From Streptomyces sp. A1136 (GTDB lineage: Bacteria > Actinomycetota > Actinomycetes > Streptomycetales > Streptomycetaceae), in assembly GCF_004795055.1 (NCBI RefSeq), contig NZ_SSBJ01000011.1, positions 1 to 64,000 on the forward strand: a stretch of DNA of 64,000 nucleotides, given 5' to 3'. This document shows positions 7,865 to 15,383 of the stretch, piece by piece. The position numbers were made by a program, and so were the translations under genes. The notes under the pieces are model-generated. The model searched no databases. It saw only the letters and a list, made by a program, of their open reading frames with translations, and had not been told where the DNA came from. Numbering within the stretch: position 1 is the first letter of the stretch; each line of letters opens with the position of its first letter.

Positions 7865-9304
7865 ATGCACGCGTTCGCCAACCATGTGCCCGCTGTTCTG
7901 CTCAGACTCGATCGCAATCCGTTCCACCACGGAACCCTGGGGGCCGTCAGATCCCTCGGGCGCAAGGGCGTGGAAGTCCATGCCGTCGTCGAGGCCGGGG
8001 GAGGTCCCATGGGACGTTCGCGGTATTTGCGCGCCGCGCATCCGGGGCCCGAGGGCGGCCTTGACCCGGAGGCGCCGGAGGCGTTGTCGGAGTGCCTCAT
8101 CGGGGTGTCCGAGCGGATCGGGCGCCCGGCCGTCCTGGTCGCGATGGACGACCTGAGCGCCATCGCGGTGGCGCGGACGGCGTCGACCCTGACCGGGCGT
8201 TACCGGATTCCCCATCAGCCCGACGGCCTGCCCGCCCGGGTGGCCGACAAGGCGGAGCTGTCCGCCCTGTGCGCGCGCTGGGACGTCCCGCACCCGGAGA
8301 CGGTGATCCCGGCGAGCGGAGCCGAGGCGGCGGAGGCCGCGTGGCGGCTCGGCCTGCCGGTGGTGGCGAAGTGGAGCCGGCCCTGGCTGCTGCCCGCGGG
8401 CGCCGGACTGCGGAGCACCACGCTGGTGCACGGCGCCGCCGAGGCGCGGCGGCTGTACGAGCGCTCGGCGGAAGCGGGGAGCCGACTGCTGCTCCAGCGG
8501 TTCCTGCCGGCCGGTAGGGACACCGACTGGTTCTTCCACGGCGCCTTCACCCGGGGCGGCCACCCGCTGCTGGTCGGCTCGGGCCGAAAGGAGCTGTCCT
8601 GGCCGGTGCGGACCGGGCTGACGGCCGTGGGGCGGTGGCTGCCCGATCCGGCGGTCGAGGAAGCGGGGCTGCGGCTCGCCGAACGGCTGGGCTACCAGGG
8701 AATCCTGGACCTCGACTTCCGCCGCGACGAGCGGGGCTGCTTCAGGCTGGTGGACTTCAACCCGCGTCCCGGCGCGCAGTTCCGGCTGTTCACGGACGCG
8801 AGCGGACTGGACGTGGTCCAGGCGATGTACATGGACCTGACGGGGCAACGGGTACCGGAGCCGTCCGGCGGCCCGGGCCGGGTCTTCGTCGCCGAGAACT
8901 ACGCGCTGCTGGCGGCCGTACGGGGGCGGCGCCTGCCGTTCGCCCCGGCCGGGGCACGGGACGCGGTGAAGGCCGGCCCGGCCGCCCCCGCCGCGCCGCG
9001 GCGCGATCCGGGTCCGGGGCGGGTCAGGGGTTCGGGGCGGGGGCGGGTGGAGGCGGCCTGGTTCGCCGCCGACGACCCGAGGCCGTTCCTGGCGATGCTG
9101 GCCGCCTTCCTCGGGCGGGGCGCGGACAAGGGGGCGGGGTTGCTGCGCGGGGTTCCCGCGCGGGGCCGGCGCACCGCCCGCGCCGTGGTCCGGGCGCCCC
9201 GTCAGCGCGACCGTCTGCCTCCGGCGGCTTCGGGCGGCCCCGCCGCCCGCACCGCCCCGCCGCCGGAGGCCCCGGCGGAACCGGACGAGCTGGTGACCCG
9301 GTGA
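7865..9304 (+). CDS. ATP-grasp domain carboxylate-amine/thiol ligase
   Basis: An ATP-grasp enzyme of 479 residues from ATG 7865 (GTG 7847 is an alternative start with no better ribosome-binding site). The family pattern is visible: an N-terminal Rossmann-like part, LPVVAKWSR as the ATP-binding Lys strand, LLLQRFLPAG as the hinge, and LDLDFRRDERGCFRLVDFNPRPGAQ as the metal-binding Asp/Asn region. Such enzymes join a carboxylate to an amine, thiol or other group via an acyl-phosphate. The last ~130 residues are Pro/Arg-rich and weakly conserved-looking. Its place beside the glycan cassette suggests it prepares a substituent, but the substrate is unknown. Confidence 0.8.
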   Translation: MHAFANHVPAVLLRLDRNPFHHGTLGAVRSLGRKGVEVHAVVEAGGGPMGRSRYLRAAHPGPEGGLDPEAPEALSECLIGVSERIGRPAVLVAMDDLSAIAVARTASTLTGRYRIPHQPDGLPARVADKAELSALCARWDVPHPETVIPASGAEAAEAAWRLGLPVVAKWSRPWLLPAGAGLRSTTLVHGAAEARRLYERSAEAGSRLLLQRFLPAGRDTDWFFHGAFTRGGHPLLVGSGRKELSWPVRTGLTAVGRWLPDPAVEEAGLRLAERLGYQGILDLDFRRDERGCFRLVDFNPRPGAQFRLFTDASGLDVVQAMYMDLTGQRVPEPSGGPGRVFVAENYALLAAVRGRRLPFAPAGARDAVKAGPAAPAAPRRDPGPGRVRGSGRGRVEAAWFAADDPRPFLAMLAAFLGRGADKGAGLLRGVPARGRRTARAVVRAPRQRDRLPPAASGGPAARTAPPPEAPAEPDELVTR

Positions 9305-9323
9305 AGCGGTGACCCGGTGAAGG
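9292..9323 (+). repeat. Two 16-base tandem units across a stop codon
   Basis: GGTGACCCGGTGAAGC is followed directly by GGTGACCCGGTGAAGG, and then by the partial copy GGTGAAGCGGTGAG. The first unit holds the stop codon of the ATP-grasp gene, so the duplication repeats the stop region downstream. Confidence 0.7.
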
Positions 9324-9339
9324 GGTGAAGCGGTGAGAC

Positions 9340-9360
9340 CGTCCGCCGCGCGCGCGGACG
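9340..9360 (+). terminator. Hairpin after the ATP-grasp gene
   Basis: CGTCCGC and GCGGACG form a 7-bp stem around a 7-base GC loop, between the ATP-grasp stop and the next start. There is no U-tract. Confidence 0.45.
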
Positions 9361-9397
9361 ATGCGGCCGGGTATCCATGGGACTGGGAAGGACATCG

Positions 9398-10684
9398 ATG
9401 ACGCGGATGGACGATCTCGTGGTGGTCGGCGCGGGACCGTACGGGCTGTCGATCGCCGCGCACGCGGCGGCCGCGGGGCTCGGGGTGCGGGTCCTGGGAC
9501 GGCCCATGGCGTCCTGGCGGGACCACATGCCCGCCGGCATGTACCTCAAGTCGGAGCCCTGGTCCTCCAACCTCTCGGCGCCCGGGGGTCGGCACACGCT
9601 CGCCGACTACTGCGCCACCCGGGGCCTGGTCGCCGAGCACGGCACCCCGCTGCCGATCGGCACCTTCAGCGCGTACGGGCTCTGGTTCGCCCGGCACGCC
9701 GGCGGTCCGGAGGTGGAGGAGGCCACCGTCACCGAGGTGGCGCCGCGCGGTGACGGGTTCGTGGTCAGGACGGCCGAGGGGCCGCCGAGGCTCACCCGTG
9801 CGGTCGCGCTCGCCGTCGGCGTGATGCCGTTCGTGAACTTCCCCCCGGCGCTGCGCGACCTCCCTCCCACCCACTACTCGCACAGCAGCGGCCACCGCGA
9901 CCTGTCCCGCTTCGCCGGCCGGGAGGTCGCCGTCCTGGGCGCCGGACAGGCCGCACTGGAGACGGCCGCGCTGCTGGCCGAGGCGGGGGCCATGCCGTGC
10001 CTGGTGGCCCGGCGGTCGAGGCTGAACTGGAACACCGCCCCCCAGCCCCTGAAGCGGCCCCTGGCCCGCGCCCTGCGCGACCCGCACAGCGGCCTGGGCA
10101 CCGGCTGGCGCAGCTGGATGTGGTCGGAGCTGCCCTGGGCGGTACGGAGACTGCCGGCGCCGACCCGGGAGCGGATCGCCGCCACCGCCCTGGGACCGGC
10201 CGGGGCGTGGTGGCTGAGGGACCGCTTCGAGCAACGCGTCCCCGTACTGCTCGGGCACCATCTGCACCGGGCGGTCGCGGTCGGCGAGCGGACCCGGCTG
10301 GGGCTGACCACGGCGGCCGGGGAGTCCGTCGTCCTGGATGTCGCGCACGTCATCGCGGCGACCGGCTTCGTCCCGGAGCTGCGCCGACTGGAGCTGCTCG
10401 ACGCCGGGCTGCGGGCCGCGTTGGCGACCGTGGGCGGGGGCGGCACACCGGAGCTGGACCCCCGCTTCGAGTCGTCGTGGCCCGGTCTGTTCTTCGCCGG
10501 GTTGCTGACCGCTCCCTCGTTCGGCCCTTCCATGCGATTCGTGCACGGCGCCGGCTTCACGGCGGGGAGACTGGTCAAGGGAGTCCTCAGGCGCCTCGCC
10601 GGCCGGGGGGCGCCGCCCGGCTCCTGCGGTGGTTCCCGGGTCGACCGGGCGGCCGCGGGGTATCCCAAGACGTATCTGCGGTGA
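9398..10684 (+). CDS. FAD-dependent NAD(P)-binding oxidoreductase
   Basis: A 428-residue flavoprotein. GAGPYGLS near residue 10 is the FAD Rossmann motif, GAGQAALET near 180 is the NAD(P) motif, and ATGFVPEL near 322 is the conserved ATG motif of flavin monooxygenase-like proteins. This layout fits the family containing lysine/ornithine N-monooxygenases and related enzymes. ATG 9398 is chosen because GGAAGGA precedes it at good spacing; an upstream ATG at 9377 lacks this. It follows the ATP-grasp gene in the same direction and may act in the same pathway. Whether it hydroxylates, or reduces another partner, cannot be seen. Confidence 0.75.
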   Translation: MTRMDDLVVVGAGPYGLSIAAHAAAAGLGVRVLGRPMASWRDHMPAGMYLKSEPWSSNLSAPGGRHTLADYCATRGLVAEHGTPLPIGTFSAYGLWFARHAGGPEVEEATVTEVAPRGDGFVVRTAEGPPRLTRAVALAVGVMPFVNFPPALRDLPPTHYSHSSGHRDLSRFAGREVAVLGAGQAALETAALLAEAGAMPCLVARRSRLNWNTAPQPLKRPLARALRDPHSGLGTGWRSWMWSELPWAVRRLPAPTRERIAATALGPAGAWWLRDRFEQRVPVLLGHHLHRAVAVGERTRLGLTTAAGESVVLDVAHVIAATGFVPELRRLELLDAGLRAALATVGGGGTPELDPRFESSWPGLFFAGLLTAPSFGPSMRFVHGAGFTAGRLVKGVLRRLAGRGAPPGSCGGSRVDRAAAGYPKTYLR

Positions 10685-10714
10685 ACGACGTCGGTGCGCT
10701 GAGAAGGGGTCGTG

Positions 10715-11002
10715 ATGGGCGCGGAGCGAGCACAGGGCGGCGGCCGTGGCTGGGTACGCATTCCGGCGAGCCGCGGGGAACAGTCCCCGGCCGGGGCCGC
10801 CGCCGGTCCCGGTCACGGCTTCGCCCCCGGTCCGGCCTCCCTCGCCGGTCCAGGTTCCGGTCCAGGTCCAGGTCCAGGCGAGCCGTACAGCATCTACCTT
10901 TCCCTCCTCTCGCGCTGGCGAGAGGCCGGGCGGACCCTTCCGGGGCATCCTGACGAGGAGTGGGAGCGGCTCATTTCCCAGCCGTGCTGGCCAGGCCGTT
11001 AG
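10715..11002 (+). CDS. Small protein with conserved-looking C-terminus
   Basis: A 95-residue protein whose first ~55 residues are low-complexity Gly/Pro/Ser. The C-terminal ~35 (IYLSLLSRWREAGRTLPG, then DEEWERLISQPCWP) look like a genuine short amphipathic domain. ATG 10715 has AAGGGG five bases upstream. It lies just ahead of the PP2C phosphatase gene and may be co-transcribed with it. I cannot assign a function. Confidence 0.5.
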   Translation: MGAERAQGGGRGWVRIPASRGEQSPAGAAAGPGHGFAPGPASLAGPGSGPGPGPGEPYSIYLSLLSRWREAGRTLPGHPDEEWERLISQPCWPGR

Positions 11003-11007
11003 GTGGT

Positions 11008-13116
11008 GTGTGTCTCTTGGCAGCGGCGGAGCGATCCGACGGACCCGGGCCGGAGGGCCCGGAAGCACGGGAGTCCCTGACCGGGCCCGGGGAACGGCTT
11101 GCCCTGAACGGCATGGGCAGCTTCGACTGGAACCTGGTCACCGGTGTCCTGGTGCTGGACGATCCCGGTCTGGTCGTCTTCGACCTGGAACGGGACGAGT
11201 TCGACGACACGCCGGAGGGTCTCGGGCTGCGCATCCCGGCCGACGACAGCGCGCGGCTGGCGGACACCGTGCAAGGAGTCCTCGCCGCCGGGGAGGAGAC
11301 GTACGGCGCCTACTTCACCGTCCGTCGGCGGGACGGCCGCGACCAGTGGACGCACACGCAGGGCCGGGTGCTGCGCCATCCCGACGGCCGCCCCTCGCGG
11401 ATCGTCGGGATCGTCCGGGACGCCACGGCCGAACTCGCCCACCTGTCCGCGCTGCGGAAGCTGGAGACGGCGCGCGCCCATCAGGCGACCATCGTGCAGC
11501 GCACCACGGAGGCACTGTCGCGGGCGGTGACGGTCGACGACGTCACGGCGAGCCTGACCGGCGCGGGCGCGCTGGAGCGGCTCGGCGCGGACGGACTGGC
11601 GCTGGGACTGGTCGAGAACGACTCCATCAAGATCATCGCGTTGAGCGGGGAGAGCCTGGAGATCCTCAGCGAGCGGCAGTTCACCCGGCTGGACGGCTCG
11701 CTGCCGCTCTCGCACGCGGTGACCACCAGGCAGGCGCGGTTCGCCACTTCGCTGACCGAGGTCGCGGCCGAGTTCCCGCTGCTCGCGGACTACCTGCTCC
11801 GCATCCCGTACGGCGCCGCCGCCTACCTGCCGTTGATCGCGCAGGCCAAGGCCATCGGCGGGCTCGTGCTGTTCTACCGGCGGCGCACCGAGTTCAGCCC
11901 CGAGGAGCGGAACCTGTGCCTGGGCCTGGCCGGCATCGTGGCCCAGTCGCTCCAGCGGGCCCTGCTCTTCGACCAGGAGCGGGAGTTCGCCACCGGGCTC
12001 CAAGCCGCCATGCTGCCGCGCCGGATCCCCGAGATCAGCGGCGGGGAGATCGCCGTGCGTTACCACTCGGCCTGGAGCGGGCGGGAGGTGGGCGGGGACT
12101 GGTACGACGTGATCGCACTGCCCCGCGACCGGGTCGGCATCGTCGTGGGAGACGTACAGGGCCACGACACCCACGCGGCGGCGATCATGGGCCAACTGAG
12201 GATCGCGCTGCGCGCCTACGCGGGCGAGGGGCACCCGCCCTCCACCGTCCTGGCCAGGGCCTCCCGCTTCCTCGCCGAACTCGACACGGAACGCTTCGCG
12301 ACCTGTATGTACGCGCAGGTGGACCTGGAGACGGGAGGCGTACGGGCGGTCCGGGCGGGCCACCTCGGACCGCTGATCCGGCACACGGACGGCCGTACCG
12401 GCTGGCCGAACGTGCGCGGCGGCCTGCCCCTCGGCCTGGCCTCGGTGTTCGAGCAGGAGGAGTTCCCAGAGACCCGCCTCGACCTGGTGCCCGGCGAGAC
12501 GCTCGTGCTGTGCACCGACGGGCTCGTGGAGGAGCCCGGGACCGCCATCACGCAGGGCATGGAGGCGCTCGCCCACGCGGTGCGCAGCGGCCCCGAGGAC
12601 GCCGGGGCCCTCGCCGACCACCTCTCGGACCGGCTCTGGGAGCGCTGGGGCTCCGGTGACGACGTGGCCCTGCTGGTGCTGCGGCGGGCCCCCGACCCGG
12701 GCACGCACCGCGCGCCCCGCATCCACCAGTACATCCACCAGGCAGATCCGGAGGGACTCTCGGAAGCCCGTTACGCCCTGCGGCAGGCGCTGCGCGACTG
12801 GGGGATGCCGGAACTCGCCGACGACGTGGAGCTGGCGGCCGGGGAGCTGTTGGTCAACGCGCTGCTGCACACCGACGGCGGCGCGGTGTTGACCATGGAG
12901 GTCCTGCCGGAGCCCGTCCGGCGGATTCGACTGTGGGTGAAGGACCGTTCCAGTGTGTGGCCGCGCCGGCGTACCCCCGGGGAATCGGCGACCACCGGGC
13001 GCGGGCTGCTCCTCGTGGACGCGCTGGCCTCGCACTGGGGAGTGGAGTCCCGCGGCGAGGGGAAGGCCGTCTGGTGCGAGTTCGAGGCGACGGGGGTTCG
13101 GTCCGCCGGAGCGTGA
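11008..13116 (+). CDS. PAS-GAF-PP2C (SpoIIE-type) phosphatase with C-terminal anti-sigma ATPase domain
   Basis: A multidomain signalling protein of about 702 residues. A PAS-like domain spans roughly 30-130 and a GAF domain 165-315. The SpoIIE/PP2C domain (about 330-550) has GGDWYD near 363 and GDVQGHD near 380 as metal-binding motifs. The HATPase_c domain (about 570-700) has ELLVNALLHT near 612 and GRGLLLVDALA near 664. Such proteins dephosphorylate anti-sigma-factor antagonists and, through the ATPase domain, may also act as the kinase, giving a one-protein partner-switching module. The start is GTG 11008 or TTG 11017; AGGTGG is better spaced for the TTG. No cognate sigma factor lies nearby. 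Confidence 0.88.
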   Translation: MCLLAAAERSDGPGPEGPEARESLTGPGERLALNGMGSFDWNLVTGVLVLDDPGLVVFDLERDEFDDTPEGLGLRIPADDSARLADTVQGVLAAGEETYGAYFTVRRRDGRDQWTHTQGRVLRHPDGRPSRIVGIVRDATAELAHLSALRKLETARAHQATIVQRTTEALSRAVTVDDVTASLTGAGALERLGADGLALGLVENDSIKIIALSGESLEILSERQFTRLDGSLPLSHAVTTRQARFATSLTEVAAEFPLLADYLLRIPYGAAAYLPLIAQAKAIGGLVLFYRRRTEFSPEERNLCLGLAGIVAQSLQRALLFDQEREFATGLQAAMLPRRIPEISGGEIAVRYHSAWSGREVGGDWYDVIALPRDRVGIVVGDVQGHDTHAAAIMGQLRIALRAYAGEGHPPSTVLARASRFLAELDTERFATCMYAQVDLETGGVRAVRAGHLGPLIRHTDGRTGWPNVRGGLPLGLASVFEQEEFPETRLDLVPGETLVLCTDGLVEEPGTAITQGMEALAHAVRSGPEDAGALADHLSDRLWERWGSGDDVALLVLRRAPDPGTHRAPRIHQYIHQADPEGLSEARYALRQALRDWGMPELADDVELAAGELLVNALLHTDGGAVLTMEVLPEPVRRIRLWVKDRSSVWPRRRTPGESATTGRGLLLVDALASHWGVESRGEGKAVWCEFEATGVRSAGA

Positions 13117-13128
13117 CCGATCGGTCAC
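13113..13128. other. 16-bp perfect palindrome over the phosphatase stop codon
   Basis: GTGACCGATCGGTCAC reads the same on both strands and contains the stop codon at 13114-13116. It has no loop, so a protein-binding site is as likely as a terminator. Confidence 0.5.
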
Positions 13129-13198
13129 GGGTTGTGCGTCGGGGGGTGTGGGGTGATGATGCGGCCATGGAACCGACGTGTGACGCGGGGATCGTGAC

Positions 13199-13366
13199 GT
13201 GCGCCGCCTGAACGGGCGGCTCGCCACCGCCGTCTTGGCCCTGCTCCTGCTGGTGGCCGGCATTCCGGCCGTCGTGGACTGGACGACGGGGCTCCCCCAC
13301 GTGGACCCCGGCTGCCAGACGGTGGCGTTCATGTCGATGACCGGCGTCGCGCCCCATTGCCGCTGA
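13199..13366 (+). CDS. Small secreted or membrane-anchored peptide
   Basis: A 55-residue ORF starting at GTG with GGGG eight bases upstream. It encodes a basic start, a hydrophobic segment (TAVLALLLLVAGIPAVV) and a short exported tail with two Cys (DPGCQTVAFMSM, then APHCR). The composition is that of a signal/anchor peptide plus a mini-domain, not of random GC-rich sequence. It is followed by a hairpin that would end its transcript. Function unknown. Confidence 0.5.
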   Translation: MRRLNGRLATAVLALLLLVAGIPAVVDWTTGLPHVDPGCQTVAFMSMTGVAPHCR

Positions 13367-13417
13367 CGACCCGTGGCCGACTGCCCGGGGGCGTAGCGAA
13401 AGACGCGGTGGCCCAGC

Positions 13418-13437
13418 CCGGTAGCGGCGGCTACCGG
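13418..13437. terminator. Bidirectional hairpin between convergent genes
   Basis: CCGGTAGC and GCTACCGG form an 8-bp stem with loop GGCG, located between the small plus-strand gene and the minus-strand secreted protein gene. Confidence 0.6.
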
Positions 13438-13472
13438 ACCGGCCGGTGCTATGTCTCCCGGGGGCGCGGTCG

Positions 13473-13922
13473 TCACCGGTGGTCGACCACCTCGGCGCCG
13501 CGGACGTCCTGCGCGAGCGTGTCGACGGACTTGGGCATGATGCCGCCGGCCCGGTTGGCGCGCTGGAGCCTCGCCTCGACGTGCGCGTCACCGGCGTGCA
13601 GCCCCGGCGTCCAGGTGAGCCTGGCGTGGCTGTGCCACCGGTGCGTCGCGCCGTCGCAGACGGGCTCCTCGGCCGCGGTGCTGCCGAGGCGGACGGAGTC
13701 CTGGACGATCACGGCCGTCAACTGGACCGCCCCCGCGGGCGACGGGTCGTTGCAGACGTACGTCCCGGAGAGGGTGATCGTGTCGTCCGACATGATGTGG
13801 GCGTACGGCCGTACGGAAATGGAATTGTCGTACGAAGTGGCTGCGGCGGGGGCGGCGGACACCGCTGCGGCGGCCAGTGCGGAGAACGCGGCCAGGGCCA
13901 TTCGGGAGCCGGTCGGGGTCAT
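13473..13922 (-). CDS. Secreted protein of unknown function
   Basis: A 149-residue exported protein. ATG 13922 is chosen over the adjacent ATG 13925 because GGAGG is four bases upstream of it. A signal peptide (ALAAFSALAAAAVSAAPAAA) ends near residue 26. The mature part has two Cys (YVCNDPS and EPVCDG) that could form a disulfide and looks like an all-beta domain. Related-looking small secreted proteins are common in Streptomyces, but no catalytic residue pattern is apparent. It stands alone between two terminators or promoter regions. Confidence 0.7.
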   Translation of the reverse strand: MTPTGSRMALAAFSALAAAAVSAAPAAATSYDNSISVRPYAHIMSDDTITLSGTYVCNDPSPAGAVQLTAVIVQDSVRLGSTAAEEPVCDGATHRWHSHARLTWTPGLHAGDAHVEARLQRANRAGGIMPKSVDTLAQDVRGAEVVDHR

Positions 13923-14086
13923 CATTCCTCCAGGTGGATGCGGGCGACGGAATTCCGCCGGAACGCATTGTGCTGGCAGTCGGGCCCCGACGCGCTGTGC
14001 GGGATCGTGTCGGTGTGTGCAATTTCCCGGTCGGGGGCGTGAGACTGGCCGCAATACATCCCCGGAGATCCCCGAAGGGATCGCGT

Positions 14087-14701
14087 ATGCGCAGCCACTC
14101 CGCTTCCGCCCTCGTCGTCGCCGCACTCCTGCCCTGCCTGCTGTTCGGTGCCACCGCCTGTCAGAGCGCGCCCGCGGGGGACTTCCCGGCCCCGGCGGGG
14201 GCGCCCGCCGTCCCGGTGGACGACGGGGCGCCCGGGGCCGGTGAGGACCCGGCCGGGCCCGGGGGCCAGGCGCCGCCCGGCGCCGCGAAGGACGCTCATG
14301 TGGGTGAGTCCGTACGGGTGCGTGGGCGCCAGGTGGGACGCCACCTCCAAGTGGTGCTGAACGCGTTCGTGGACCCCGCCGTCAGCGTCGACAAGAACTT
14401 CGCGCCGGCGGCCGGGACGCGCTGGGTGGGTGCCTCGATGTCGTTCGTCAACGTGGGCGGCGCCTCGTACGGGGCGCTCGGGCGCATGTGGGCGTACGAC
14501 AGCGCCGGCGGGCGGCACGCGGTGGTCCCCACCGGCGAACTGACGACGGGCAAACCGCTCGTCTTCGATTCCCTGGAGGTCGGGGAACGGGTCGAAGGGT
14601 GGGTGGTGTTCGAAATCCCGGAAAAGGTGCGCGTCGTACGGCTCCAGTACCAGGACGCGAACATCCAGGCGAATTCCGGCGGGGGTTTCTGGGCGGTGTA
14701 G
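14087..14701 (+). CDS. Putative lipoprotein with DUF4352-like beta domain
   Basis: A 204-residue exported protein starting at ATG 14087 with GAAGGGA six bases upstream. The signal peptide ends at LLFGATAC, a slightly non-canonical lipobox, so lipid anchoring at Cys25 is likely but not certain. A Pro/Gly/Ala linker follows to about residue 65. The folded part (VGESVRVRG, then WVGASMSFVNVGG and LEVGERVEGWVVFEIP) matches the immunoglobulin-like DUF4352 pattern found in many Gram-positive lipoproteins. Its ligand is unknown. Confidence 0.7.
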   Translation: MRSHSASALVVAALLPCLLFGATACQSAPAGDFPAPAGAPAVPVDDGAPGAGEDPAGPGGQAPPGAAKDAHVGESVRVRGRQVGRHLQVVLNAFVDPAVSVDKNFAPAAGTRWVGASMSFVNVGGASYGALGRMWAYDSAGGRHAVVPTGELTTGKPLVFDSLEVGERVEGWVVFEIPEKVRVVRLQYQDANIQANSGGGFWAV

Positions 14702-14756
14702 GGGTGTCGTAGCCCGCCCGGGTGAAAGGCCGTGAAATGGGCGCGGGAGAGAGCAC

Positions 14757-14762
14757 TAAGGT
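14757..14762 (+). promoter_or_regulatory. -10 box of a probable leaderless promoter
   Basis: TAAGGT lies 7 bases before ATG 14770, with no Shine-Dalgarno between. Transcription would start at or next to the start codon. Confidence 0.6.
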
Positions 14763-14769
14763 GCGGCGC

Positions 14770-15264
14770 ATGACTTCAACCCAAGCCGAAATCGACCGGT
14801 CCGAACTCGGCACCCTCTCGGTGCTCGCCTGGATCGGCGACCCTTCCGAAGGCCATGACATCCCCTACCTCCTCGCCTACACCCTCGGCGACGGCCCGAA
14901 GGGCAAGGAGGCCGGCGAGGCGGCGGCCCGCGGGTTGCTGGAGGAGATCGGGCTGCCCATCGGCGACGTGGTCATGGACGGCACCCGCAACCCTTCCACC
15001 TTCGCGGTGCAGATTCTGCTGGCGGGCAATCAGGTCGCGCTCACCCTGCCCGGTCTGAACGCCACCTGCACCGCCCCCGACGAGTGGGTGGCGGCGGCGA
15101 ACGAGAGCGGGCAGGCGTACTTCCTCTTCGCGACCACCGCCTGGCCCGAGGCCGTCCCGGGCCGGCCGGTCAGCCCGGAGCTGCTCCAGGCGTTCGCGGG
15201 CGACGAGGCGGTGCTCACCAGCAGCGCCCACTGCGTCATCACGGTGCAGAGCCTGCGCCAGTAG
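14770..15264 (+). CDS. DUF5949-like protein
   Basis: A 164-residue cytoplasmic protein with LSVLAWIGDPSEGHDIPYLL near the start, MDGTRNPSTFAVQILLAGNQ in the middle and AYFLFATTAWPEAVPGRPV later. From memory this matches a family of uncharacterised Streptomyces proteins (DUF5949). There is no signal peptide, membrane segment or recognised catalytic motif. The start is supported by the -10 box exactly 7 bases upstream. It ends before a strong hairpin shared with the convergent P450 gene. Confidence 0.7.
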   Translation: MTSTQAEIDRSELGTLSVLAWIGDPSEGHDIPYLLAYTLGDGPKGKEAGEAAARGLLEEIGLPIGDVVMDGTRNPSTFAVQILLAGNQVALTLPGLNATCTAPDEWVAAANESGQAYFLFATTAWPEAVPGRPVSPELLQAFAGDEAVLTSSAHCVITVQSLRQ

Positions 15265-15309
15265 CGGCACGCGCCCCCTTCCCCGGCCGCCGGGCCCCCA
15301 GCCCGCCCG

Positions 15310-15341
15310 GTGGCCGGCCCCCGACCGGCGGGGCCGGCCAC
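15310..15341. terminator. Strong bidirectional hairpin terminator
   Basis: GTGGCCGGCCCC and GGGGCCGGCCAC form a perfect 12-bp stem with an 8-base loop, between the convergent DUF5949-like and P450 genes. Confidence 0.75.
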
Positions 15342-15383
15342 CCGACCCGACCGCCCGGGCCTGTCACCCCCCGCGGGGCCCCG

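Noticed and set aside
10999-13476. An 825-codon minus-strand frame
   Set aside because: It is the antisense shadow of the PP2C phosphatase gene; no motifs are seen.
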